Source: Dictyophora rubrovolvata
Lineage: Eukaryota; Basidiomycota; Agaricomycetes; Phallales; Phallaceae
DNA length: 64,000 bases
Direction of reading: 5' to 3'
NCBI GenBank assembly: GCA_029959195.1
Contig: CP114124.1
Span: 186,001-250,000 of the forward strand
This document shows positions 23,798 to 35,874 of this stretch, one piece after another. A program made the position numbers and the translations under genes. Each line of letters begins with the position of its first letter. Positions within the stretch are counted from its first letter, which is position 1. Under the pieces are notes generated by a model, which had not been told where the DNA came from, did not search any database, and saw only the letters and a program-made list of their open reading frames with translations.

Positions 23798-24531
23798 TCT
23801 CCTGCTACTTACTCTCCTACTACTCTTACACTATTTCACCATCGTGTGCTCATTTTACGCTCAATTCTCTCGCCGTGATACACAGGAACACAATCCAGGT
23901 CATAATAACACATAATCTTAAATTAAGTAAGGTGCTTTTTTCGGATTCCTCCCTTCAGTCAGGGCCCTCCTGCCATATTTTCTCTTCTGTTCCATGGGCT
24001 TTTTTTAAGGCAGTTTATTATTACCCAGTCTCACTTCTTTTTTTTCCCTTTCGCCCCCTTGCTCTATTCCTGTTTTGCTCCATCTGCAGTCTTGTAATTG
24101 CTCGTTGTCTCAGGACCTCGCTAAACGACTCCGCGTCGTTCATCTACACTGCCATCACTAGCCGTGGCTGTCCATTTCTCACTCTTTGCGCTTTTGTGCT
24201 CTGTACCCTGTTGCTTTCCTTTCCTTTTGGCCTTCTTCTCACCCGAGGGCCCTATTCTTGCCTTTTGCTCATACTTTCACCCTTTTAGACCTGCCCGCGG
24301 GGGTCAACTGGCGATTGTTTATACATACAAACAACACGACCTACAGTTTAAGATCACTCTTCAGCCTCGATTTTTATCACTTTTAATCCCGAACGAACGA
24401 ACGTACGAAACTCACAGCTGGACCCAAGACGGCGTGCTCAACTCATCCTTTACCCGCTACCTAGGATAGCCATACCCGATCTAAACTTATCACCCCAATT
24501 CCTCACTTCAACTACAACAAATTGATTCACC

Positions 24532-27500
24532 ATGGGTCGTCGGAAAATCGAGATTCAGCCCATCACCGTACGTCACTCATTCACTTTCTGTGAGCTAGTC
24601 CCAAATCTGACCTACCATTCCAGCACGAACGAAATCGCAGCGTCACATTCCTCAAGGTCAGTATTCCGAAATTCCACCCTGAATCGTCCTTTTTTTTTTT
24701 CCCTTCCCATCTTTCCTTCTTTCTTGCCATCGCCATTCCAAGTCCCGCCGTCCGACCAAAAGGCAATCTCGAGCACAAAAAAACACGAAATACCTCGAAA
24801 ATACAAACACATTCACGCCATTCCTCTTAAAATATCTCTATTCCTTCGTCCTATTCTTATCACAACCGACCCATCATCATCATCATCATCAGCTATTAAT
24901 TATATCCAATATGAAATACTCCAAGACCTCCATCCCCACATCTAATTTTACCTCATTTCTTAATAGCCCGTTCTATTTTATTATTCTATTCTAAAAACGG
25001 GAGACAGCAATTTTTAAACCTTATGACATTCAGACATACATATTCCACTTCTCCCCGCTTTATTCTTATCTTCTTACGTCCTTCGTGCCCGCGTCTACGT
25101 TACGGGATCTCGCTATACATATCCAGGGATGCGCGCGACAAATTGTCGTCAGCCCAGCCTAACCAGCCGCGGTATAAAAATAAACCTGACGTTGTTGTTC
25201 TTGGCAACTTTTCTTTTTTGGTTTTATTTTTGTTCTGGTCTTTTTTTTTCCCTGTTGCGCCCATTGCGTATTGCGTATCCAGTATTTGGGTATATTGTAT
25301 TCGGCTCGCCTACGGATGTTCGGACGCGCGCGCGTGGGCTATGGAATATGGAATCGCTTATTCTTTTCATTATCTTTGATCGATCATCTTTCTTCCTTTG
25401 TTTCCATATCCTCGTTATCTTTATCTTTATCTCCATCTTTATCTCATCTGTCATCGAAACTAACCTTATCATTTTTAGCGCAAAAACGGTTTATTCAAAA
25501 AAGCATACGAATTAGGCGTGCTATGCTCTGTTGATGTAACTGTCATAATCTTTGGTGAGTCGTATTCCCTTTTCTCATAACAGCAATTTATTTAAAATAT
25601 CCTTTAGAGAAAGCAGGCACACACAGTGAAAAATTATACGAATATTGCTCGACAAACGACGCAGATACTCAAATCGCCAAAAGAATTGACGTAAGTTGTT
25701 CTCCTTTTCCTTTTGTCCATTCTCCCTTTTTCATTCACACAAAAAATACTGGTTTATTTTTTTCGTTCATCCACTTTATTAAATTTTATCTTCTATTACC
25801 GTGACACGTTTTTACCTTTGCTACTTGTGTCATTTCATTAATTTCCCTCCAAACACTCTTTCTGCCAAAAAAAAATAATCTTAATCTACAATCCTTTTCT
25901 TTTCATTTCCCTCGGCCCGGCACTCGTTCCTTAATAATAATCTCATTTATTATCCTTACAGTGGGACGGCGAACGCGACACGCGCGGTCCAATCGACTTT
26001 GGTGGTGAGAAATCGCATAACCAAGGTTTACTAGTCCCATCGACGGGACAAGATTACGACGACGATGAAGATGGCGATGGTGACGGTGACAGCGGGGAAG
26101 ACACCAAAGACCTTTTAGGTGTTGGCGTTGGCGTAGGTGTTGGTGTCGGTGGAGGACTCGGTGGAGGACTCGGTAGTGGTGGTGGTGGAGGAGGAATGAT
26201 GCTAGGCAAAAGGTCCGCGAGTGGAGGGCTGAAGAAAGCGGCGGGAGGGAATAATGGGAATAGTGGCCCGCAGGGAGGGTTGGGTGCCGGTCCTGGTGGG
26301 TTGATGGGCGGTGCTGGGACGGGTGGTCTTGCGGGTGCGGGAGGTGGTGGTGGAGGTGGTGGTGGTAATGGTGGTGGTGCGGGGTTGGGTGTGTTAGGAG
26401 GTCCCGGTCCGGGGACGATGGGGATGGGCCTTGGAATTGGGCCTGCTATGTCGTTGGGGATTGGTGGAGGCGGGATGATGCATTCCGGAATGGGGATGAT
26501 GGGTGGTGTTATGGGTATGGGACTTGTTAGTGGGTTGGCGAGTCCTAAAGAACCGAGGAGGGGGAGTGAAAGCGACGTATGTGTGCATACATCGCTATTA
26601 TTTTAATTTTTAACTTTTTCTTTATAATTATTTTTTCTTTTATAGTTCAATCGTCATCACCACTCACATGGTTTTCATCCCCAACTTCAACCACAGCCGA
26701 GCGGAACACCACCCACAGCAACAATGTCAGCACTCCAAACGCCGGGTTTAAACTCGAACAGTGCCCACTCTTCTCCTTCACATCTGTATGGAAATCACCA
26801 TAATCATGATTATGCGCTATATGGACACTCACATGGAATCCACAGTGGTGGTGGTGGTGGCGGTGGCGGCGGCGGCGGCGGGCACCCCAGTCATAGTCAT
26901 AGTCATCACGGAGGTCACTCGTTGCATTCTCATTCTCTGCCGTATAACCTTGGACCGACGAGTCTTCCCGTATCGGACCAACGGAGCGCGAGTGGTGCGA
27001 GCAATAATAACAGTAAATGATAATAATTTTATTCTAATATTTCATTCGAATATTAATGAACGCTGACTTTTTTTTGATGATATTATATTAGGAAGTACAA
27101 CCGGAAGCGCAGGTGGTAATACCCCCGGCGGTGGTGGTGGTGGTGGTGGGAATGGCGGGAATGGCGAACATCCGGCGAAGAGACAGAGGAGGGAGTCGTA
27201 TGTCCCTGGAGGAGGAAACACACCTATTCTTCCGGCGCAGACTCCGACGCCTGGACCCGGAGGCGGCGGCGGTGGTAATGGTGGCGGAGGAGGGAATGGC
27301 GGAGGCGGGGCGTATGGTCAAATGAACGCGTACGGACATGGCTCTTCGTCTTCCAGTGCTGCTGTTCCTCCTCCTCATCCGTCGTTACTGCCTTTATTGC
27401 CCCATTCGCCTAGTCCGCATCATGGTCATGGCGGTGGACATGGTGCTTCACCTTTTTATCCACCCCCGCCGCATTCGGGGTATGAAGAAAGTTATCGATA

Positions 27501-29370
27501 TAGTAATTCGTCGTCTGCTGCTGGTGGAGGTGCGGGTGCTGGTTCTTCGTCTGGCGGTTCGCCGCTTTCTCACTCACACCCGCATTCGTATCCTCCTCCT
27601 CCTCCTCCTCCTCCTCACTCACATCCACATCATCATCATCATCCACAACAACATGCGTCGATGCAGATACGCAGGAATTCGGGAGGTGGGACGCCGAATA
27701 GTATGAGAACGGGGTCACCCGGCGGTCAGTCTCAGTCCGGAAATAGTGGTAATGGCGGTCCTTCTAATTCATCGAGCGGACAGGGGCAGGGAAACGGGCG
27801 AGGGGGGAGTAGTGCCCCCCATAACATTAACAATAACAATAACAATAACAACAACAACAACGCTTCGTCGTCGTCGCCATCACATCACACTACATCAACG
27901 CAATCCCAGGCTTTCGCAAATTTATTAGCTGCTAGTGGTGCAGCATCTCCGTCATCGTCGGCCAAGTCGGCAAATGGGAACGGAAATGGGTCGAATAATT
28001 CTGGTTCCGGTTCTGGTTCTGGCAATAATGCATCTAATACTACTACTACTACTACGGCTTCTTCTTCTTCTGCTACGGATTTTGGAGGACTCGAGTGGCC
28101 TGTTCATTCTCAAACTCAATCGCATACGCAACAACAACCTTCCATACACGGCGGACATGCAATGCCGACTATGAGTCTTCTCTCGTCTAATTTGAGCATG
28201 GGAAGTGTCGGGTTGCCACTCGGGCTTGGTGGGGTAGGGATGAATATGAACCTTGGGGGAGGTCACCCTCATCATCATCACCATCATCATCCTCATGGTG
28301 TATTGCCCGTGTCGTCCATGCCCCTTGCCGTGCCGGGGTATAACCTGAATATGGGAGTTGTACCCGGCATGTCGAACGTTCTTCCGGTAGGGATGGTTAA
28401 TAATATGGGTACGATTGTTCCTGGACTTGTTGGAGTTGGGGTGGGGATGATGGACCCTGCTGCGTTTCAAGCTCAGGCGAGTGCGAGTGCGAGTGCGAAG
28501 ACGAAGGCGGGCCCGTCAGCGAGCCCGACGCCTAGTCATAAGACTGCTGAAAATAACAACAACAGCAACAGTAACAGTAACACGACTGTTAAGCCTTTGT
28601 CCCCGGTTTCTGCGTCTTCGGCGAGTACTAATGGGACGATTACGAAAAATGGAGCAGGAGGAGCAGGAGCAGGAGCAGGCGGTAGTGTAAAGCTTATTAA
28701 TGGAGGTGAATCCTCATTATTACCCACTCGTCCTGATTCCGCTTCAAGTTCGAAATCGACAGGATCGGCGTCAGGAACAGGAACAGGAATAGGAATAGGA
28801 GCGGGAACAGGGTCGACATTGAAGTCTAAAGCCGGTGTTAATTCGTGGTTGGAGTATCTTGCGTCGGGGTCGTCCGGTCCTCCCTCGCTTCCACCACCTC
28901 CACCCGAGAGTGCCGCGCATACTCATACCCTGTCTCAGCCTTCGGATTTGGCGAATGTGAATTCTTCTACTTCGAATACGAATGCTGATGGATCGGATCC
29001 GACTGATGAGGATCTTTCATCTGTTGCGCCGCTGGTGACATCTGCGTCTGCCCAGGATAATGGAAGTGGTAATGGTGCGTTGACTAAATCATCGTCGTCG
29101 AATGGGAATGAGCGGGAGATTGGAGAAGACGCCGTTGATGATGATGTTGATGGGGAAGGTAAAGCCGGCAGAGATGAAGATGAAGAACTTGGAGAGGGAA
29201 ATGATAGTGCGGTTGACGACAATGGAGGGGGGGTCGCTGAAGAACCCGATTCTGTTGTTTCTGGTAATACTGATACTGCCCCTGCCGCCGCCGCCGCCCC
29301 CACCACCACCACCACCGACGATGATCCCGAGGAGGAGAATCGGAAAAGAAAAAGAGATGATGATAGTTGA
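24532..29370 (+). CDS. MEF2-type MADS-box transcription factor (RLM1/SMP1-like)
   Basis: Spliced as 24532-24567, 24624-24656, 25479-25554, 25608-25690, 25962-26576, 26646-27012 and 27092-29370, giving 1162 residues in an unbroken frame. Residues 1-60 are a MADS box of the MEF2 class: [42 protein letters not shown], then HSEKLYEY. This domain dimerises and binds A/T-rich CArG-like sites. Everything after it is low-complexity: acidic D/E stretch, long Gly runs, His/Ser/Pro/Asn repeats, and basic clusters that may be nuclear signals (AKRQRRE and the C-terminal RKRKRDDD). In yeasts, relatives act at the end of the cell-wall-integrity MAP kinase pathway; that role is inferred here. The MADS box is cut by three introns, the second of 822 bp, far above the usual 50-60 bp. 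The protein is longer than most fungal relatives, largely from repeats. Confidence 0.92.
24657..25478 (+). other. Long intron within the MADS box
   Basis: This 822-bp intron begins GTCAGT, ends TTTTTAG, and separates FLK from RKNGLFKKA. Neighbouring introns are about 53-270 bp. It is pyrimidine-rich and shows no gene or structured RNA that I can support. Confidence 0.8.
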
Positions 29371-32300
29371 ATTTTCGAGGAACTGGAAAGTTAGTTGTGT
29401 TATTGACGTTCACTTCTTACATCCCTTTCCTTCCTTTCTTTCGACACCTTTTCCCCGCAATAATCACGCGCCGCGCATAACGACTCCGCCGACAAGCTCA
29501 GAATATTATATCTTCGTTTCCGGTTACCGGTTCGTCTCTCTCTCACACACACACACAGTTAGTTCATTCCCCGGTTGTTTCGACACTCGATCCACGCTCA
29601 TCCTCATCTTGCAACGTTCTTGCCCTGAATTCTTTCAGACAATTAAAACCCGCTCGAGGCTTCGTTACCGTCCACAAAAATGAGGCACAGAAACACTCTT
29701 CTTTTTTGCCCCTTGACCCTTGTACCTCGTCCCAACATTCCCGATACCGTTTATTTTTCACTCGTCTAACCTCATCTCACGAAAACGGAATCGTCTTTCA
29801 TCATCACAGTCTATTTTGCCGGTGCAATAACACGAGTTCCAAACGAGACACCCCCATTCAGATTCAGATTTTTATATCAAAAAATACAACCCGAATTCCC
29901 ATTTTACTGGCACCCATTCCGCCTTTCCAGCATTCCTTGAAGGAATATCCGAAAAAAAAATTGGATTGCGGCGTTCTAGAAGTTACTCCCAGACGGGAGC
30001 ACCGTGGACTATTTTTTTTATAATTAATTCGTTCGATTGTTCATGTATATGCCCCCCCCTTTGTGCTTTCAGGCTTTCATCGTTCGTGTACATATCTCTT
30101 TCTTGGATGATAGTTTTCTCTGTTGTTTCGCCCTTTTTATGCCCTTTTTATGCCCTTTTTCTTATTTTTGACATGATGTATGGTTTATTGGTATTTCTCT
30201 GTTTGTGTTTTTCTGAATTTGTCTGTTATAATTACCCGATTGATATATATACTCCAGCTGTTTTATTCCATCTAATAGTGTAGCCTTCCCTTTTTTCTTT
30301 TATATAAACGAATATTGATCATTGTAGGTTCGCGTAATACATAGAAGTTATAGTAATTGTCATGAGCTTTACATCGGTCTGCTGGTCGGCTTCAACGGAA
30401 CTTGGCATCGCTGGCAATCCAATCGTTTGAGGTAAGTATTCTAATGACTGCGGCGGAACGCTCAGTCCCAAAGGGCATACATGCAACCGAGTATTAGTTC
30501 TTTCTTTCTATCATCCTTTGTTCCCCTCTTTTCTTTGTCATGCATCTGGCAACGACTAGGAATTATTGCATTGCATCAGAATGTGATGTGGAGAGGAAAG
30601 TGGGTCAGGTTATCAGACGCGTGAAAAAATTCCGTTGTTCGGACGAGACGAGACGGTACCGCGACTCGCGAAAGAAAAAGTTTGGCTAAAACTTACACTT
30701 GTAATTCACCACGAAGGTATTGGCTGGACTGGGGTTAGGAACCTTTTTTGTTATATCCGCCGGATTGAGAGCTTGAAAGACCGAGTGTGTCGCGTATGCC
30801 TTAAAGTACTCTATGTACATATTCACATCATTTCATATGTCTAAATATATATCGCGAAGACGGGAAATATTTTTAGCATGTTGACAACGATGTTGGACGC
30901 TGTTGGCTGTTGTTGTTGGACGCTCCATCTGCTGACCTTGACAGCGCCTGTCAGCCACAGATAAGAATATGTACATTATATTCACGCGATGTCTATAAGT
31001 ACCCGTGACAATATTTTTAGATTGTCATATATATATAACTAATTATATTTATTTTTGACAGGCTTGAACCCCAAAATTAGCGACATAAAATTGGAATTCT
31101 ATAAATTCCAGCGCGCGCATGATATCGAACAAGTACATACATAACTAGAAACTACTATACAACGCCCTGAAGCTAGAGGATTCTGGCTCTAAATATGAAA
31201 GCTCCATAACTAGTATGTAAATTCCTTCACAACAGATCGCCGATGTCCCACCCCATTGCACCCGGACCGGTACAAGGGTATACCGGAGTTATCGAGGAAG
31301 ACTCGTGTCCGCGGCATCCGGATTCCGAAGACATTCTGGGCGCCTGCATTCTGACTCCGCTAATCATGGTTCCGACTGTTGCCGACATCATGTTCAACGC
31401 GTTGACGGTTTCAAATAAAAACCTCTTACCCTACGACTGCTTTTTTACATGGTTTACCTTGTGAAAGTATTCTCGGTGCTGGGTTCAGATAGAGCAATTT
31501 AATCACATTCAGTCGCTTTAGCTCAAATTTACCTAGTGAGTCAGAGCCGTATCTTTTTCTTTTTCCTATTGCATGCGCCATTCAAAACTGGTCTATTTTT
31601 TCGTGCGTTTTATTGACGGCGCTTCAGTCGCTTGATCTTGACTATTACGACATTTTGCGCTATGGTTGAGCTGCTCTCAAACCTCCCAAGCAAGTTATAT
31701 ACGGCTTGATTGATCAGTTCTCTCGATATTTCTGAAAGGATCGCGGTGGCAGTCACATTATCAATACCATCCAGCGTCCATCGGATCGAAGTAAGTGAGG
31801 GGCACTATCGTCGCTAAACATCTAGCTGTAGCTTGCCATCGGAAATGTAATACGCCAGTCCTTTTCATATTAAGGATTTTTTCGGAAATGTTATCATAGG
31901 CGTCTCTGAGATCTTCACCTGCTACCTTTATGATCGACATTTAATATGTACTTGATCACACTCAAGGCTGCCTGCAGCGATCGTCGTAGCTTAACTCGGA
32001 GATCGTCTTCAGTCTATCACTTCAAACACATAAGCAACACATACATTGTTCCGCCGTTTCACGAATCCCAAACGGAAAGTTGAACATAAATTTGGAATGA
32101 ACCTATATCACTTGCTTTTCAAGGTACTTTCATGTCGACCTCAATTCTCAAAATTATCTTTGTCAGAACGGTTCATTCTTCGTTCTTGCTATCCGTGGAA
32201 AATCTCTTGGCGATTTTGCTTTCATAACCTAGATTGCATATGGGCGTTGTAATACGTATGCAGAATACACGTTTGGATTGGTCCAAAGTTGACGCCGTTC

Positions 32301-32403
32301 TCAATGAGATTCATAAGCTGCGGATCTTAATTCACAATAGACCATATAACCTTGTGCACCAACTTGAAAGTCCACCGCCCTCCCCCCCCCCCGATAGCAG
32401 ACC
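29371..32403. other. 3' region of MADS gene and upstream region of GMC2
   Basis: About 3 kb. The first kilobase is CT-rich and probably the MADS 3' UTR; it includes three tandem copies of ATGCCCTTTTT-like units at 30130-30160. A 73-codon ORF at 31243-31464 is richer in G+C than its surroundings and could be an exon of an unrecognised gene, but I cannot connect it to others. Nothing else is supported. Confidence 0.45.
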
Positions 32404-35400
32404 ATGGATCCTGGAGTTTCAGAACAATGTGCAAACGTCGTGGCGACTATTGATACTGTTTTAGCTCGAAAAGCGTATGACTATATCATCATCGGTACGT
32501 GGCAAATCAATCATTTTCAGTAGTAGGATCACTAACGTTATCGAAAAGGTGGCGGTGTATGTTGGTTCAACAATGCGTGTGCCTTACCTCGATTTATTCA
32601 CACTGTTCAATAGACTGCAGGCCTGTTGCTTGCTAATCGGTTAAGCGAGGATAAGGAGGTCACAGTACTAGTGTTGGAAGCAGGCCGACTCCATGAGAGA
32701 GATGACCTTGTTGGTCAGCACGAAAGTTTAATCAATGGTTATTGTCAAATAATACTGATTTTTTTTTCAGATAACCCGAATAGATATTTAGAACAGATGG
32801 GCGGAATATGGCATGACTGGAACTTTGAAACAGTAAAACACTCCTTGTTTGTCAGTTTGACCCCCGTCGTTTTTAACACCACCGCCTCGTGACACAAAGG
32901 TTCCCCAACCTAAAGCCAATAATAGAAAAATATTGTGGAATAGGCAAGTTGCTTCAATAGCTCTGCTTCTCGCCGGCTGCTTCCTGACGCCTCGTGAATT
33001 CAGAGGCAAAGGCTTGGGAGGCAGCTCCAATTTGAACTTTATGCAATGGACACGGCCCACCAAAGTCGATATCAATAGTAATCATGAATTCTACGCTTCG
33101 CGTACTTTACAAATGACCAATTGACTGAACACAGATTGGGAACGGCTGGGTAACCCCGGTTGGACATGGGATAATCTTCTTCCGTATTTCAAAAAGTCTG
33201 AAAAGTGGGTTGTTTTTTCGAAATTATATCTGATGCATATGTGTGAACTATGCGCGTTGAATGCTTATATAGATTTTATGAAGAAAGTGAATCTGAGCTT
33301 TCGTCAGCATATCAACCTCTTGATCCTTCATGGTTTGGGAACGATGGTTCGTAAATACTACATATATTTGGAATTGAATTGTAACATCATTATCAGGGGA
33401 AATATCCATATCGTACACGGAACACGACTCAGCAGGAATCCCAGAACTAAGGAAGGTAAGCTTTCTATGCATGTCTTCCCAGGTCATTCCCAGCGTGGCT
33501 AAACAGAATCTTAGGCTTTCGAGAGTCTCGGTATACCTTCAATAAGACATTCCGTATGTATCTTTTTTTTTCAAATTGTATACCTCAATCTCTCGCGTAA
33601 TGTATCCCGTGCAGTTCAGTGGAAATGTAAGCGTGAGAAGTTCAAACTGAATTCTGAATAAAGATTTTCTGATTATCACGGTCCCTAGAATCTAGGCCTG
33701 ATCACCACGATATCCTCAATAGATCCCAAAACAAACACTCGCGCCTCTTCCTATACGGTGAGACATATATGCTACCAGTCGAAATATATCACCTTCACTG
33801 GACCTCTTTATTAATATGCAGAGTTTCCTGCGGCCAGTGTTTTCTCGACCTAATTTAGATGTTCTTACCGGTGCAACAGTCACTCGACTAATATTCCAAG
33901 AGAAGTCCGATCAAGATCCTCAACCACTCACCGCTGACGCTGTGGAATTTATTTATGCCGAGCAGACTTATCGTATTGATGCACGACGCGAAGTTATACT
34001 GTGCGCTGGGTACGGTAGCGTTGCTTTTGATTTCGACAATTTCGGCGATCTAGTGGTAAGCTAATTCAAGGAACTAGCACTATCAAATCTCCTCAGATTT
34101 TGGAACTGAGTGGGATCGGAAATCGGGATGTGTTGTCCAAAGCAGGGATTGATGTAAAATTACATCTTCCTGGTGTGGGTGAAAATCTCCAGGACCACAC
34201 ATATGTCCGTTGTGCAAGTTTCGGTGCGTTTGTATATGTAATCTATTTCGTGAAATATTGCTTACATCCTTCTAGAACTTAAAGACGACCCAGAGAGGAT
34301 CCCGCAAGCCGGTTTTCACGCTTCCGCAATTGTAGCTTGGGTTCCTCTCAAAACGATTACCCAAAATACTCTGGGTATTCTTCCAATTACTCAACACATC
34401 CCACAAATTGAATCAACCGAGACATCTGACGTTTTGAAAAATGGCACACAATTCGAGCAGCATCGTATTTTGGCGGAGTCCTTTTCTGATCCCGGTATCC
34501 CCGTCTGTGAAATACTCGTCAGCCATAAAAAGTCTCATAGTAAGCTCAGAATAGATTTCAATTGGTGTTGGTGATAATACCGTTTAGATGCTTCGAATCC
34601 TGATAAGGAGTATTTAAGTTTCGCGGCTGGGGGGATATATCCGTGGTCAAGGGGTTCGATTGTAAGTGAAAAGCGAGAATAACACATATCCTTTGGTAGT
34701 CATTGACACCGAAACAGCACATCAAATCTAAGGACCCCTTTGAACATCCGGAAATAGATCCATGTTATTTTGATCAAAGGGTCGATTTGGAAATTATCCT
34801 TGAAGCCGGGAAATTTTTAAGAGAGCTTGGGAATAATTCTGACATGGAGAGTGTTGTTGCCGAAGAAATCGATCCGGGTCCGAATGTGTCCACTGATGAG
34901 GAGTATAGAGGTAACCTTTTGGCTTTTTTTTTTTTCAAAATAGGGCTTAATGTTACCTCTTAATTTGTATCCCAGATTATATCAGACAAGGCTTGACAGC
35001 GTTCTATCGTATTATTACACTTTATGTCTCTCAGTCTCGGTGATGCTGATTCAAACTTGTAGATGCCACCGGAACATTGGCGATGCTACCACGCGAAAGG
35101 GGGGGAGTCGTAGACCCAACTTTGAAGGTAAATACATTGTGAAACAATGGCATCCTTCACTAAAGATGCTCATACCTGCAATAGGTCTGGGGAACTAACA
35201 ACATTCGTGTCGCTGATTTATCAGTCGTTCCTATGATCGTCTCAGTACATACCCAAAGTAAGTCTGCATTACTTTGTTTTACAAGACAGCTGCATCTTTT
35301 CCCTTTTTTTTTTCTTACCATGAAAGGCACGGCTTATGTCATTGCCGAAGTTGGTCAGTCCGGTTTGTCTCCTGTCCTGTTTACGTCTTTGTCTGACTCG

Positions 35401-35449
35401 AAATTGGGTAGCTGCTGATCTTATTCGCGGCAAAAAACCGAAGTTGTGA
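32404..35449 (+). CDS. GMC oxidoreductase 2 (AA3 family)
   Basis: A second intron-rich FAD-dependent GMC enzyme, about 600 residues. The ATG at 32404 gives [20 protein letters not shown] and YDYIIIGGG, then [20 protein letters not shown] ending in [18 protein letters not shown] is GMC signature 1 and [20 protein letters not shown] is signature 2. [13 protein letters not shown] is an exon recovered only with the CCTAG acceptor near 33690. The C-terminus reads [38 protein letters not shown] and [12 protein letters not shown], with the stop at 35449. Both catalytic histidines are present: the first is split by an intron of 54 bp (35008 and 35063-35064), the second is at 35248-35250. No signal peptide is visible. 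All exons I could join keep one frame, so it looks functional. Substrate unknown; aryl or aliphatic alcohols are typical for the family. Confidence 0.88.
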
Positions 35450-35874
35450 GTGATGTTACAAGACCAAATGAGTCCCCAGAAGGGACAATAGTTAAATGAA
35501 GCTGGAAATGTTTGAATAAGCAGCGCATTGGTAAAGTTTATAAGCACTGCGGCCTTGTGTTTTTGCAAATTTTGTAAAGCAGAATAGCGGAAGAATACAT
35601 AAAGAGAATATAGCGATACGTAGCAGTGAGAGTTAAGGGTATTAAATGGACTGTCATTAGAGAACTGAACAAATGTTCGACGGCCGCATTCGCCTTTTTT
35701 TTTGGTAAACACCGAGGATAAGCTTCGGCAATGAGTGGGCTGAGTTGGGTTTGATTGTTAGAAAAGTGGCGAACGGAATAGAAAGGCTAGTAATTCCAGC
35801 CCCCTTTTCAAAAGTTTTGTTTGATATGTGCGGAACCGCATCTGAGTAGTCACAAGAGCACACAGGGAAGAAGA
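35450..35874. other. Convergent 3' region
   Basis: Separates the 3' ends of GMC2 and the probable mitochondrial gene. No gene is seen. Confidence 0.5.

Larger units (their letters stand above)
19250..24531. other. Long non-coding upstream region of the MADS-box gene
   Basis: About 5.3 kb with no supportable gene before the MADS ATG. It is rich in simple repeats (poly-G, TG/CG, ATGT, CT) and has pyrimidine-rich stretches close to the gene, as expected for a long promoter and 5' UTR. The 249-codon ORF at 23539-24288 runs through the CT microsatellite and looks like a by-product of pyrimidine bias. Confidence 0.5.

Noticed and set aside
23539-24288. 249-codon plus-strand ORF upstream of the MADS gene
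   Set aside because: It runs through the (CT)15 microsatellite and is dominated by Ser, Leu and Phe from pyrimidine bias; no domain or splice partner.
27410-28470. Minus-strand ORFs opposite the MADS gene
   Set aside because: They are mirror images of codon repeats in the real MADS exon, giving Ser/His/Arg-rich nonsense.
35269-35712. 147-codon minus-strand ORF at the end of GMC2
   Set aside because: It overlaps the last GMC2 exons in antisense and has no motif.
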